A DNA stretch of 18,136 nt from positions 7,126,326 through 7,144,461 of the forward strand of contig CP070627.1 in assembly GCA_020355945.1 (NCBI GenBank), given 5' to 3'. A model generated the notes under the pieces. That model did no database searches, was not told the DNA's origin, and saw only the letters and a program-made list of their open reading frames with translations. The position numbers were made by a program, and so were the translations under genes. This document shows positions 5,412-11,718 of this stretch, one piece after another (positions within the stretch are counted from its first letter, which is position 1; the number at the start of each line of letters is the position of its first letter). The DNA comes from Candidatus Aminicenantota bacterium (lineage in GTDB: Bacteria; Acidobacteriota; Aminicenantia; UBA2199).

Positions 5412-7091
5412 TTATTTATATAATATGATTTTTCCCATAAAAGTTCCAACCTTGAACGTTTTCCACCAATCTCTAATTTTTATGGATTCTCCTGTCTCAT
5501 CTTTTGGCGGGAAAATGGAAATGCCGTTAATTTTTGTTGAAATCATGTTTTTAACCAGTTCTTTTTTATCTCCCGGGATTACCTTTATCCCTGTATCATC
5601 GAATCTGTCTATGTGGATATTTCCTTTTTCATTCACTGACAGATATAACTCGATTTTTCCATAGACTTTAATGCCTTTTGGTAAATTCGAAATTTCAATC
5701 CCAGGTAACGCTTGATCGATTTTCGCTACCATTTCTCGACTTAATTTGACTAAATCCACTGTTTTCACTTTGCTTTCAATTTGCTGTGGTTTCGGGATAT
5801 CATCTATTTTTGTTTTTACTTCATCATTTTTTTTCTTTTGCTCTTGTGCTTTGATATTAACTTTTTTCTTACGGGGAGTGATTTTACTGCTCTCTGGGGT
5901 CGTTTTGACTTTCCCACGATTTTCAATATCCTCAATCTTCTCTTTCTCCGTCTGAGAAGTGGGTAATTCAGTTGGCTTCTGAGTCAACTCCTGTATTCCA
6001 GGGGGATCTTTCCCGGGCTGACTATTGGTCAATGGTTTATCTATTGAAGAGGTTTTCATAATAAGGTAAACCATCAACCCCAGGAGCACGACTATTACCA
6101 TGGCAAGAGCACCGGCTAAGATCCTCTTTTGTTTGATCAACCGTTGAATAAATGTTTCCGGTAGACGATATGTAGAAGAGTCTTTTTGATACTCTCGCCT
6201 TATTATGGACTCCTTAAGAACCGATGAATCATCACTTTCAATTGATATCCCATCACTTTCCAACGATTCGATGATTTTTATAAGTTCTTTTCCATTCTTA
6301 ATTCTTTTTTCCTTTTCCTTTGCCATCATTTTGTCAATTAATGGCTGATGTTTCTTTAGCTTACCAGATAATTTGGGAAGAGGTGCCTGTAAATGCTGGT
6401 ATATTACACCAGTGGGGGTTTCGGACTTATATGGGACAGCTCCCGTTAATAATTCAAAAAATACAACACCCAGTGAATAAATATCGCTTCGACCATCCAA
6501 CTTCTCCCCTTTGCATTGTTCGGGGCTCATATAGTAAGGGGTGCCGATTCTTACTCCTGTCATTGTTAGATGAGTACTTACATCAAGGGCGCGTGCAATA
6601 CCGAAATCTACCAGTACAGGGGTCTCATCTAAGCGAAACATAATATTATCCGGTTTGATATCCCTGTGAATAATGTTTTTATTATGGGCATAAAACAATG
6701 CATTTGCAATCTTTTTTATAATCACCAGGGCTTTTGCTTCAGATAATTTTCCTATCCGCTTTAGCCGATCGCGCAAGCTCTCTTTGAGAAGTTCCATTAC
6801 AATGTAATGGTTATCTCCTGACCGGCCGACATCATGGATGGTTACAATATTGTTGTGAATGAGTTTTGCTGCTGTTTTGGCTTCATATATAAATCTCTTT
6901 AAAAGTTTTTCGTCTTTTAAAAATATCGGGTCCAGGATTTTTATTGCCACTTCACGATCCAGGTTTTCCTGGAAAGCAAGATGTACTTCGGCCATTCCCC
7001 CTTTACCCAATCTCTTTTTTATTTCATACCCTGCAATTTTAGGGGGCTCACCACCTGCTTGTCTATGAACATCTCTCGTTTCCGGTTTCAT
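5412..7091 (-). CDS. Transmembrane Ser/Thr protein kinase (Hanks type) with TonB-C-like outer domain
   Basis: This 559-aa protein has a cytoplasmic kinase domain at 21-277 with all catalytic elements: Gly loop LGKGGMAEV (28-36), VAIK Lys51, Glu70, IHRDIKPDN (Asp144, Lys146, Asn149), DFG (162-164), GTPYYMSPE (183-191) and RSDIYSLG (201-208). It should therefore be active. A juxtamembrane region leads to one TM helix (324-346), then a long Pro/Lys/Thr-rich periplasmic linker (350-445). The C-terminal domain of about 110 aa (IELYLSVNEKGNI, ISIFPPKDETG, DWWKTFKV) has the layout of a TonB C-terminal domain; that assignment is tentative. PASTA repeats are absent. It is the first gene of an operon with the envelope protein 3785-5395. 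No ribosome-binding site is present and a consensus promoter lies directly upstream. No alternative ATG precedes the Gly loop. Confidence 0.92.
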   Translation of the reverse strand: MKPETRDVHRQAGGEPPKIAGYEIKKRLGKGGMAEVHLAFQENLDREVAIKILDPIFLKDEKLLKRFIYEAKTAAKLIHNNIVTIHDVGRSGDNHYIVMELLKESLRDRLKRIGKLSEAKALVIIKKIANALFYAHNKNIIHRDIKPDNIMFRLDETPVLVDFGIARALDVSTHLTMTGVRIGTPYYMSPEQCKGEKLDGRSDIYSLGVVFFELLTGAVPYKSETPTGVIYQHLQAPLPKLSGKLKKHQPLIDKMMAKEKEKRIKNGKELIKIIESLESDGISIESDDSSVLKESIIRREYQKDSSTYRLPETFIQRLIKQKRILAGALAMVIVVLLGLMVYLIMKTSSIDKPLTNSQPGKDPPGIQELTQKPTELPTSQTEKEKIEDIENRGKVKTTPESSKITPRKKKVNIKAQEQKKKNDEVKTKIDDIPKPQQIESKVKTVDLVKLSREMVAKIDQALPGIEISNLPKGIKVYGKIELYLSVNEKGNIHIDRFDDTGIKVIPGDKKELVKNMISTKINGISIFPPKDETGESIKIRDWWKTFKVGTFMGKIILYK

Positions 7092-7100
7092 AATAGTTGT

Positions 7101-7129
7101 ATTATAAAAAAAATAACAACCTATGTCAA
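7101..7129 (-). promoter_or_regulatory. Perfect-consensus sigma70 promoter of the kinase operon
   Basis: The minus strand carries TTGACA (7124-7129), a 17-nt spacer and TATAAT (7101-7106), every base matching consensus. Only nine nt separate the -10 from the ATG at 7091, so the transcript would have a 0-3 nt leader. There is no Shine-Dalgarno sequence, so initiation is predicted to be leaderless and strong. Confidence 0.85.
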
Positions 7130-7231
7130 TAGGTCTTTAATTTAAATATTTCTTCGGTGGTGCCTGAAATTTGGTGCAAGGAAGTCTGCAGCGTATTGGA
7201 ACAAATCCCAGGAGAAAAATAAAAATAGGTT

Positions 7232-7246
7232 GGGGCTGCCAGCCCC
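7232..7246. promoter_or_regulatory. Inverted repeat just upstream of the plus-strand -35
   Basis: GGGGCT-GCC-AGCCCC forms a six-bp stem with a three-nt loop. It sits one nt before the -35 of the promoter at 7248-7276, within the divergent intergenic region. It could be an operator, or a weak terminator for transcription from the left; no T-tract follows. The role is inferred from position alone. Confidence 0.35.
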
Positions 7247-7247
7247 C

Positions 7248-7276
7248 TTGCCATACCTCTGTTTCTTTACTATAAT
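7248..7276 (+). promoter_or_regulatory. Sigma70-type promoter for the small secreted protein gene
   Basis: TTGCCA (7248-7253, five of six), a 17-nt spacer and TATAAT (7271-7276, perfect). The predicted start near 7283 leaves a leader of about 35 nt that includes the AAGGA ribosome-binding site of the following gene. It diverges from the kinase promoter, with the two -35 elements about 118 bp apart. Confidence 0.7.
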
Positions 7277-7317
7277 AATACTGTAATGACAAACGATTCA
7301 AAAACAAGGATTCGATG

Positions 7318-7521
7318 ATGTTGAAATTAGTAGTAATTATATACCTGTTGGGTATTACATACCCTTTGCATACCAATGTCTTCGGAAAAGACGCAAAACT
7401 GGTTTTCGGGAAAAGTGAGCATACGGTGGGATACCGGGCAAGAATTAATGGCAAAAGTACCTATTCCGCACTCCATGTTCACCTGGACATCATTCCCATC
7501 ACCATAAAAATAATGGAATGA
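7318..7521 (+). CDS. Small secreted protein, 67 aa, unknown family
   Basis: The product has a hydrophobic N-terminus (LKLVVIIYLLGIT, residues 2-14) typical of a signal peptide, followed by about 45 residues with beta-type alternation (AKLVFGKSEHTVGYRARING, HVHLDIIPITIKI). Two adjacent ATGs exist (7315 and 7318). I chose the second because AAGGA at 7306-7310 then has a 7-nt spacing. A good promoter lies upstream, so expression is likely despite the small size. The stop codon sits in the first unit of a 7-bp tandem repeat, so the C-terminus may have been shortened by repeat expansion. No family recognised. It could be a small periplasmic protein or the N-terminal remnant of a longer one. Confidence 0.5.
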   Translation: MLKLVVIIYLLGITYPLHTNVFGKDAKLVFGKSEHTVGYRARINGKSTYSALHVHLDIIPITIKIME

Positions 7522-7550
7522 TGAATGATGAATGATGAATGATGAACGAT
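7516..7550. repeat. Tandem repeat, five units of GAATGAT
   Basis: There are four perfect units and one unit with a single change (GAACGAT). The first unit contains the stop codon of the small secreted protein gene. All three frames meet a stop within the repeat, so changes in copy number cannot fuse the gene to downstream sequence. Confidence 0.8.
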
Positions 7551-7640
7551 AGCGGAGTGGAAGTGTCCTATTTTTCCCGGGTATTCGCAGAAAATGTTAC
7601 AAAAATAGGTCTATTTAGATGGATTTTTTTGGCAAGGATT

Positions 7641-7723
7641 TTGCGGCGGTAATTCCCGGCGCACAAATCAGTGCGCCGCAAGATGGTCCGTTAGGGCCTT
7701 CTTGGGCTGCGGGCCCTGCCCGC
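7641..7723 (+). other. GC-rich structured intergenic segment with alternative hairpins
   Basis: Three hairpins can be drawn by eye: CGGCGCAC (7657-7664) with GTGCGCCG (7671-7678) around a six-nt loop; TTGCGGCG (7641-7648) with CGCCGCAA (7674-7681), mutually exclusive with the first; and GCGGG (7709-7713) with CCCGC (7719-7723). It lies between AT-rich sequence and the dispersed repeat 7723-7760, upstream of the GWxTD gene. It could be a leader RNA element or part of a larger dispersed repeat. There is no terminator T-tract. Confidence 0.4.
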
Positions 7724-7760
7724 TTTGTGTCCCTTTGTGTAACTTTGTGGCTAAAAATTA
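7723..7760 (-). repeat. Dispersed intergenic repeat (arm 2, inverted)
   Basis: This is the reverse-complement partner of 3589-3634, containing CTTTGTGTCCCTTTGTGTAA and ending in GTGGCTAAAAATTA. It lies immediately before the ribosome-binding site of the short GWxTD gene. It lacks the 8-base insertion of arm 1. Confidence 0.6.
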
Positions 7761-7781
7761 GTAGCTAAAAAAGGAGTAAAA

Positions 7782-8711
7782 ATGAGGAAAATATCGATTT
7801 TAACGATAACGATAACAATGGCATTAACGTTTACGTTAATATCCGGCGGTGCATATGGGGTAGAAAAGATAAAAGATGAACCCTCGCGTCCTGGGGATAA
7901 GTTTTTTGATGAGACGCGGCTCATTATGTTGAAGGATGAGATCCGGATTTACAAGCATCTGGCGGATAATGAAGCCAGGGAATCCTTTATCGAAGATTTC
8001 TGGAAAAAAAGGGACCCCACCCCGGGAACCGAAGAAAACGAAAACCGGATGGAGTTTGAACGCCGGGTTGAGTATGTGGAACGCTGGTTTAAAGAAAGAG
8101 TAGGTAAAGGCCGCGGCTGGGATTCGGACCGGGGGAAAGTATATTTATTGCTGGGAGACCCGGATGAACGAACCACCCAACAAAAAACCATTCTCGATCG
8201 ATTCAATCAACCGAAACGAGTGCTGGCTGAGACCTGGATTTATAACTACCACCGGTTATACCTGGAGTTTATCGATGCCGATGGCCTGGGACGGTATCGG
8301 CTGCGTAATTGGACGGTGGAACTGCTGGGTGCCATTGAACGGGCAAAATTTACCATTCACCCCACTGAGAAGGCGAAACAAGAATTTAAATTTAAAGCAG
8401 CCTGCAAAAATAAGGAAATAAAAATCCGCATCCCTATCAAATTGATAACCTTTAATGAAAATGAAAAAGCAGGCAGCATGAGTGCCGGATTTAAAATAAC
8501 CCTCTTCATTTATCACAATTATAAAAAGATCCACCAACTGGAAGAGACGCGGAACATTAGCGGCACGCATGAAGAACTTTTAAACCGGAAGAATATAGAA
8601 TTAACTATTCCCATACCATTGTCATCCAAAGGAAAGTACCTTTTTGATATTATTGTCGAGGAGGTGGAGTCGGGTTCAAAGTATCGAGATATGATCAAAT
8701 ATAAGTTATAA
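7782..8711 (+). CDS. GWxTD-domain exported protein (short form)
   Basis: This 309-aa protein has a cleavable-looking signal peptide (1-26, ending GGAYG). The GWxTD domain spans about 40-180: conserved F-W-K-K-R-D-P-T-P-G-T-E-E-N-E (73-87) and the signature G-W-D-S-D-R-G-K-V-Y-L-L-L-G-D-P-D (112-128), with Ser for the usual Thr. The LAETWIYNY block (149-157) follows. Residues 195-309 form a beta-rich C-terminal domain. GWxTD proteins are common in Acidobacteriota, Bacteroidota and Aminicenantes, and their role is unknown. AAAGGAG precedes the ATG by 5 nt. It opens the envelope cluster and is a shorter paralogue of 14118-16127. Start and family are secure; function is not. Confidence 0.88.
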   Translation: MRKISILTITITMALTFTLISGGAYGVEKIKDEPSRPGDKFFDETRLIMLKDEIRIYKHLADNEARESFIEDFWKKRDPTPGTEENENRMEFERRVEYVERWFKERVGKGRGWDSDRGKVYLLLGDPDERTTQQKTILDRFNQPKRVLAETWIYNYHRLYLEFIDADGLGRYRLRNWTVELLGAIERAKFTIHPTEKAKQEFKFKAACKNKEIKIRIPIKLITFNENEKAGSMSAGFKITLFIYHNYKKIHQLEETRNISGTHEELLNRKNIELTIPIPLSSKGKYLFDIIVEEVESGSKYRDMIKYKL

Positions 8712-8801
8712 GTGTTGTGTGTTGTGAATTAAGGTTAAAGAGGAAAGAGAGTCTCAACCTCAACCCGGGTCCCCGGGTCCCGGGGCAGACAATTCAATAT
8801 C

Positions 8802-8864
8802 TTGGATTGAACGATCAAATAATTGGATTGAAAGGGTACGATCTCCTGGAAATCAGCTTATAAT
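8802..8864 (+). promoter_or_regulatory. Direct repeat plus -10 box upstream of the TonB receptor gene
   Basis: TTGGATTGAA occurs at 8802-8811 and again at 8823-8832, 21 bp (two helical turns) apart. Near each copy follows ACGATC (8811-8816 and 8838-8843). A perfect TATAAT sits at 8859-8864, but no good -35 lies 16-18 nt upstream of it. The arrangement suits an activator-dependent promoter with a phased binding site. That function is inferred. Confidence 0.4.
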
Positions 8865-8929
8865 TTATCTTTCGGATTTGGAAGCAATATTGCATACTTT
8901 CATTGATGAAACTAATATAGGAGGTTTGC

Positions 8930-11584
8930 ATGAAAAAGCTTAGAGCTTCATTCTCTTTTATAGTGATCCTGTTAGTGGTGACTTCATTTGTATATTCGCA
9001 GTCAAAAGAGACAGGAGCACTGAAGGGGACAGTAAAGTTAGAAGACAGCAGCCCTGTTCCTGGGGTTTTGGTAAAGCTCACTTCTGATAAGATAGTGGGT
9101 GCTACTAAGTCTACTATCACCAATGAGGTGGGAAATTACCGCTTTGTGGGACTGCAGCCGGGCATTTATACCCTTACCGCCACTTTAGAGGGCTTTGCCA
9201 CTGCCAAACAGACCGGCGTTAAGGTAAGTATTGGTAAGACCTTTACCATTGATCTCACCATGAAACAGGGACGGATCACAGAGGAAATAGTGGTGCTGGG
9301 TAAGTCTGCCCTGGTGGATGTGAAAGATTCTTCCACTGCCACAGTGGAGATGACCACCGATTTTTTGCAAAATATCCCCAACACTCAATTTACAGTTGAT
9401 GCGGTCAACCTGGCACCGGGTATTACCGATGATGTGGCCTATGGTGCCGCGGATGGAACCGGTATTGCCTATCAAGTAGACGGTGTGGATGTTTCCGACC
9501 CTTATGGCGGAACCGCATGGGTATTCCTGGATTACCATGTGGTGGAAGAAGTATCCGTCAGCGGCATCGGTGCACCGGCAGAATACGGTAATTTTTCCGG
9601 TGTGGTATTTAATACTATCACCAAATCCGGCACCAACCAATTTAAAGGTTATACTGAATTCCTCTACCAGGGTAAGGATTGGAATAGTGAGAATTCCGAT
9701 GATCCTGATTTTGCACCTGGTGCAGTGACATTTTACAGTGCTCACCTGGATGTGGGCGGCCCGATTATTAAGGACAAACTCTCTTTCTTTGTTTCAGGCC
9801 TTTATCACAGGGAAATCGAAGCCCTTCCCGGCACTGACTATGACAGGGATTATTGGCAGCCCAAAGGATTTTTCAAGTTAACCTGGCAGCCCACCACCAA
9901 AACCAGGCTTAATGCCTTTGTGGAGTATGACATTTACAATGGAAAAGGCCGCAGCGGCGGCGCCACCACTGAAGAAGCAGCTACAGTCAGGCAGGATTCC
10001 CCTGAGGCCGTGGGCAGCATCAGTTTGCAGCATCTGTTTTCCGATTATACCTTCATGGAAGCCAAGCTGGCCTACTTTTCCGGTTACTATGATTTAATTC
10101 CCAACGCCGGTCGTGATATTTCCAGTCATTATGACTGGGCCACTGGTTGGGAAACCGTTAACAACAGGTGGTTTTACCGGGGTGACCGTTCCCGGTTACA
10201 GGCCAATGCCTCTGTTTCTCACCATGCCGATGAATTCATCAAGGGCAGCCATGATTTTAAGTTCGGGGCTGAATTTATCCATGTCACTGAGAGAGACCGG
10301 TATGGGTTCACCAACGGCGCCTACTATGGCGACTGGTATGGAGAACCCTATTGGCGGATAGAGTATGAAGGTTATGATGTCAGCGCCGATATGAGTACCG
10401 TTTCCCTCTATGCGCAGGACTCCTGGAGTATCGGTAATCGGTTAACCATTAACCCCGGTGTAAGGATGGACGTTTCCTGGGGCGGTGTGGATGACCTTTC
10501 GGGTACCGAATATAAAACCAAACCCGCGCTGGCACCCAGGATCGGGTTTACCTGGGACTTGTTCGGCGATCACTCCACTGCCATAAAAGGTCATTGGGGA
10601 CGGTACTTTGAAGGGGCTTATATTCGTACTGTTCTCAATCTATCCACAGCTATATCAGACTGGAAAGAATATTACTATGACAATGGTGAGTGGATACTGG
10701 ATTACGTACTTCTCGGGGGCACCAGCTTATATGCAATTGAAGATAAATTGAACCAGGCCTATATGGACCAATTGACCTTTGGTATCGAACGAGAATTGAT
10801 GAAGGATTTGTCCCTGGGCGTGACTTATATCTGGAGGAAAAACTACAATCATATCGCGCCCGTTAACATTGGTGCCCAATACGAACAGGTCCAATATGAC
10901 GATCCCTATACAGGACAAACCCTTACGGTATGGGACCAAACCAACCCCCGTTCGGAAAGTTTCTATTTGATTACCAATCCCAAAGCCGGCGACCTGCCCT
11001 GGCTGCAATTTACACCCTATAGAAAATATACAGGTATTGAACTCTTATTGAATAAACGGTTCTCTCATAACTGGCAATTGATGGCCTCGTATGTATACAG
11101 CAAAGCCAATGGGAATTTTGATAATACCCAGTCCTCTGGTGCCGGGTATAATACGACATTTAAAAATCCCAATAATCAAATCTACGCAGATGGTAAGCTG
11201 AGCAATGACTACACCCATATGTTGAAAATTCAAGGCTCTGTTATCCTTCCACTGGATATTAATGTAAACGTAAACTTCCAATTAATCAGTGGTAGGACCT
11301 ATACTAAGGAAGTCCGCTTACCAAGTTCCGTAGATGTCAACAAGACTTATATCTGGTTGGAACCCAGGGGTTCTAACCGGTATCCCACCAGTAAGAACCT
11401 GGATATCCGGTTAGAAAAAACCTTCAAAATAGGGAAAAGCAAAGTGGGATTGCTGGTGGATGTCTTTAACGTATTCAATGAGGGTATTGTCGATTGGTAC
11501 GAGAACCTGGCGACCAATTTTGAGGAAGTGCTCAGCATCGTCAATCCCAGGGTTTTCCGGGTGGGTCTCCGGTTCTGGTTCTAA
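8930..11584 (+). CDS. TonB-dependent receptor, Oar/CarboxypepD-regulatory type
   Basis: This 884-aa outer-membrane protein has a signal peptide (1-23, ending VYSQS). A carboxypeptidase-regulatory-like beta domain covers 29-112 (GALKGTVKLED, GNYRFVGLQPGIYTLTATLEGF). The plug spans about 118-240 (EEIVVLGKS, NIPNTQFTVDAVNLAPG, YQVDGVDVSDPYGG, VVFNTITKSGTNQF). The remainder is a 22-strand-type barrel with many aromatic-flanked strands, ending VFRVGLRFWF with a C-terminal Phe, the usual BAM recognition signature. This architecture matches Oar-like receptors of Myxococcota and Acidobacteriota; no SusD partner is present. AGGAGGT lies 4 nt before the ATG. A strong terminator follows, so it is the last gene of its transcript. 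The substrate cannot be read from sequence. Neighbours suggest a large or decorated envelope molecule. Confidence 0.93.
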   Translation: MKKLRASFSFIVILLVVTSFVYSQSKETGALKGTVKLEDSSPVPGVLVKLTSDKIVGATKSTITNEVGNYRFVGLQPGIYTLTATLEGFATAKQTGVKVSIGKTFTIDLTMKQGRITEEIVVLGKSALVDVKDSSTATVEMTTDFLQNIPNTQFTVDAVNLAPGITDDVAYGAADGTGIAYQVDGVDVSDPYGGTAWVFLDYHVVEEVSVSGIGAPAEYGNFSGVVFNTITKSGTNQFKGYTEFLYQGKDWNSENSDDPDFAPGAVTFYSAHLDVGGPIIKDKLSFFVSGLYHREIEALPGTDYDRDYWQPKGFFKLTWQPTTKTRLNAFVEYDIYNGKGRSGGATTEEAATVRQDSPEAVGSISLQHLFSDYTFMEAKLAYFSGYYDLIPNAGRDISSHYDWATGWETVNNRWFYRGDRSRLQANASVSHHADEFIKGSHDFKFGAEFIHVTERDRYGFTNGAYYGDWYGEPYWRIEYEGYDVSADMSTVSLYAQDSWSIGNRLTINPGVRMDVSWGGVDDLSGTEYKTKPALAPRIGFTWDLFGDHSTAIKGHWGRYFEGAYIRTVLNLSTAISDWKEYYYDNGEWILDYVLLGGTSLYAIEDKLNQAYMDQLTFGIERELMKDLSLGVTYIWRKNYNHIAPVNIGAQYEQVQYDDPYTGQTLTVWDQTNPRSESFYLITNPKAGDLPWLQFTPYRKYTGIELLLNKRFSHNWQLMASYVYSKANGNFDNTQSSGAGYNTTFKNPNNQIYADGKLSNDYTHMLKIQGSVILPLDINVNVNFQLISGRTYTKEVRLPSSVDVNKTYIWLEPRGSNRYPTSKNLDIRLEKTFKIGKSKVGLLVDVFNVFNEGIVDWYENLATNFEEVLSIVNPRVFRVGLRFWF

Positions 11585-11644
11585 AACAGAGGAAGTAAAG
11601 CACTTAATTAAGCTCTTTCCGCTTCATTTTTGATGCATAAAACG

Positions 11645-11676
11645 GGGAGAGAGGATTCGTCCTCTCTCCCTTTTTT
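11645..11676 (+). terminator. Rho-independent terminator after the TonB receptor gene
   Basis: An 11-bp perfect stem, GGGAGAGAGGA (11645-11655) with TCCTCTCTCCC (11660-11670), closes a TTCG tetraloop and is followed by six T. It separates the receptor from the downstream cluster. Confidence 0.95.
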
Positions 11677-11683
11677 ATTGACA

Positions 11684-11712
11684 TTGACAAGACCTGTTAT
11701 TTGTATTAGTAT
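11684..11712 (+). promoter_or_regulatory. Promoter abutting the AlkP-TPR gene start (leaderless)
   Basis: TTGACA (11684-11689) is followed after 17 nt by TAGTAT (11707-11712), then six nt to the ATG at 11719. A second TTGACA directly precedes the first (11678-11683). No ribosome-binding site exists, so a leaderless mRNA is expected. The promoter starts just past the terminator T-tract. Confidence 0.5.
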
Positions 11713-11718
11713 TTTTTA

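Noticed and set aside
5396..5449. Longer N-terminus for the TPR/beta-repeat protein (ATG at 5449)
   Set aside because: It overlaps the kinase gene end, has no ribosome-binding site, and would bury the export signal behind 18 extra residues.
7137..7454. 105-codon minus-strand frame across the divergent intergenic region
   Set aside because: It runs antisense through the small secreted gene and its promoter and has no ribosome-binding site or protein-like pattern.
8764..8785. Self-complementary CCCGGG-rich stretch after the short GWxTD gene as a terminator
   Set aside because: Repeated CCCGGGT units can pair, but no T-tract follows and the loop is not defined.
9185..9745. 186-codon minus-strand open frame
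   Set aside because: It is antisense to the TonB receptor plug region, with no ribosome-binding site and Cys/His-rich nonsense composition.
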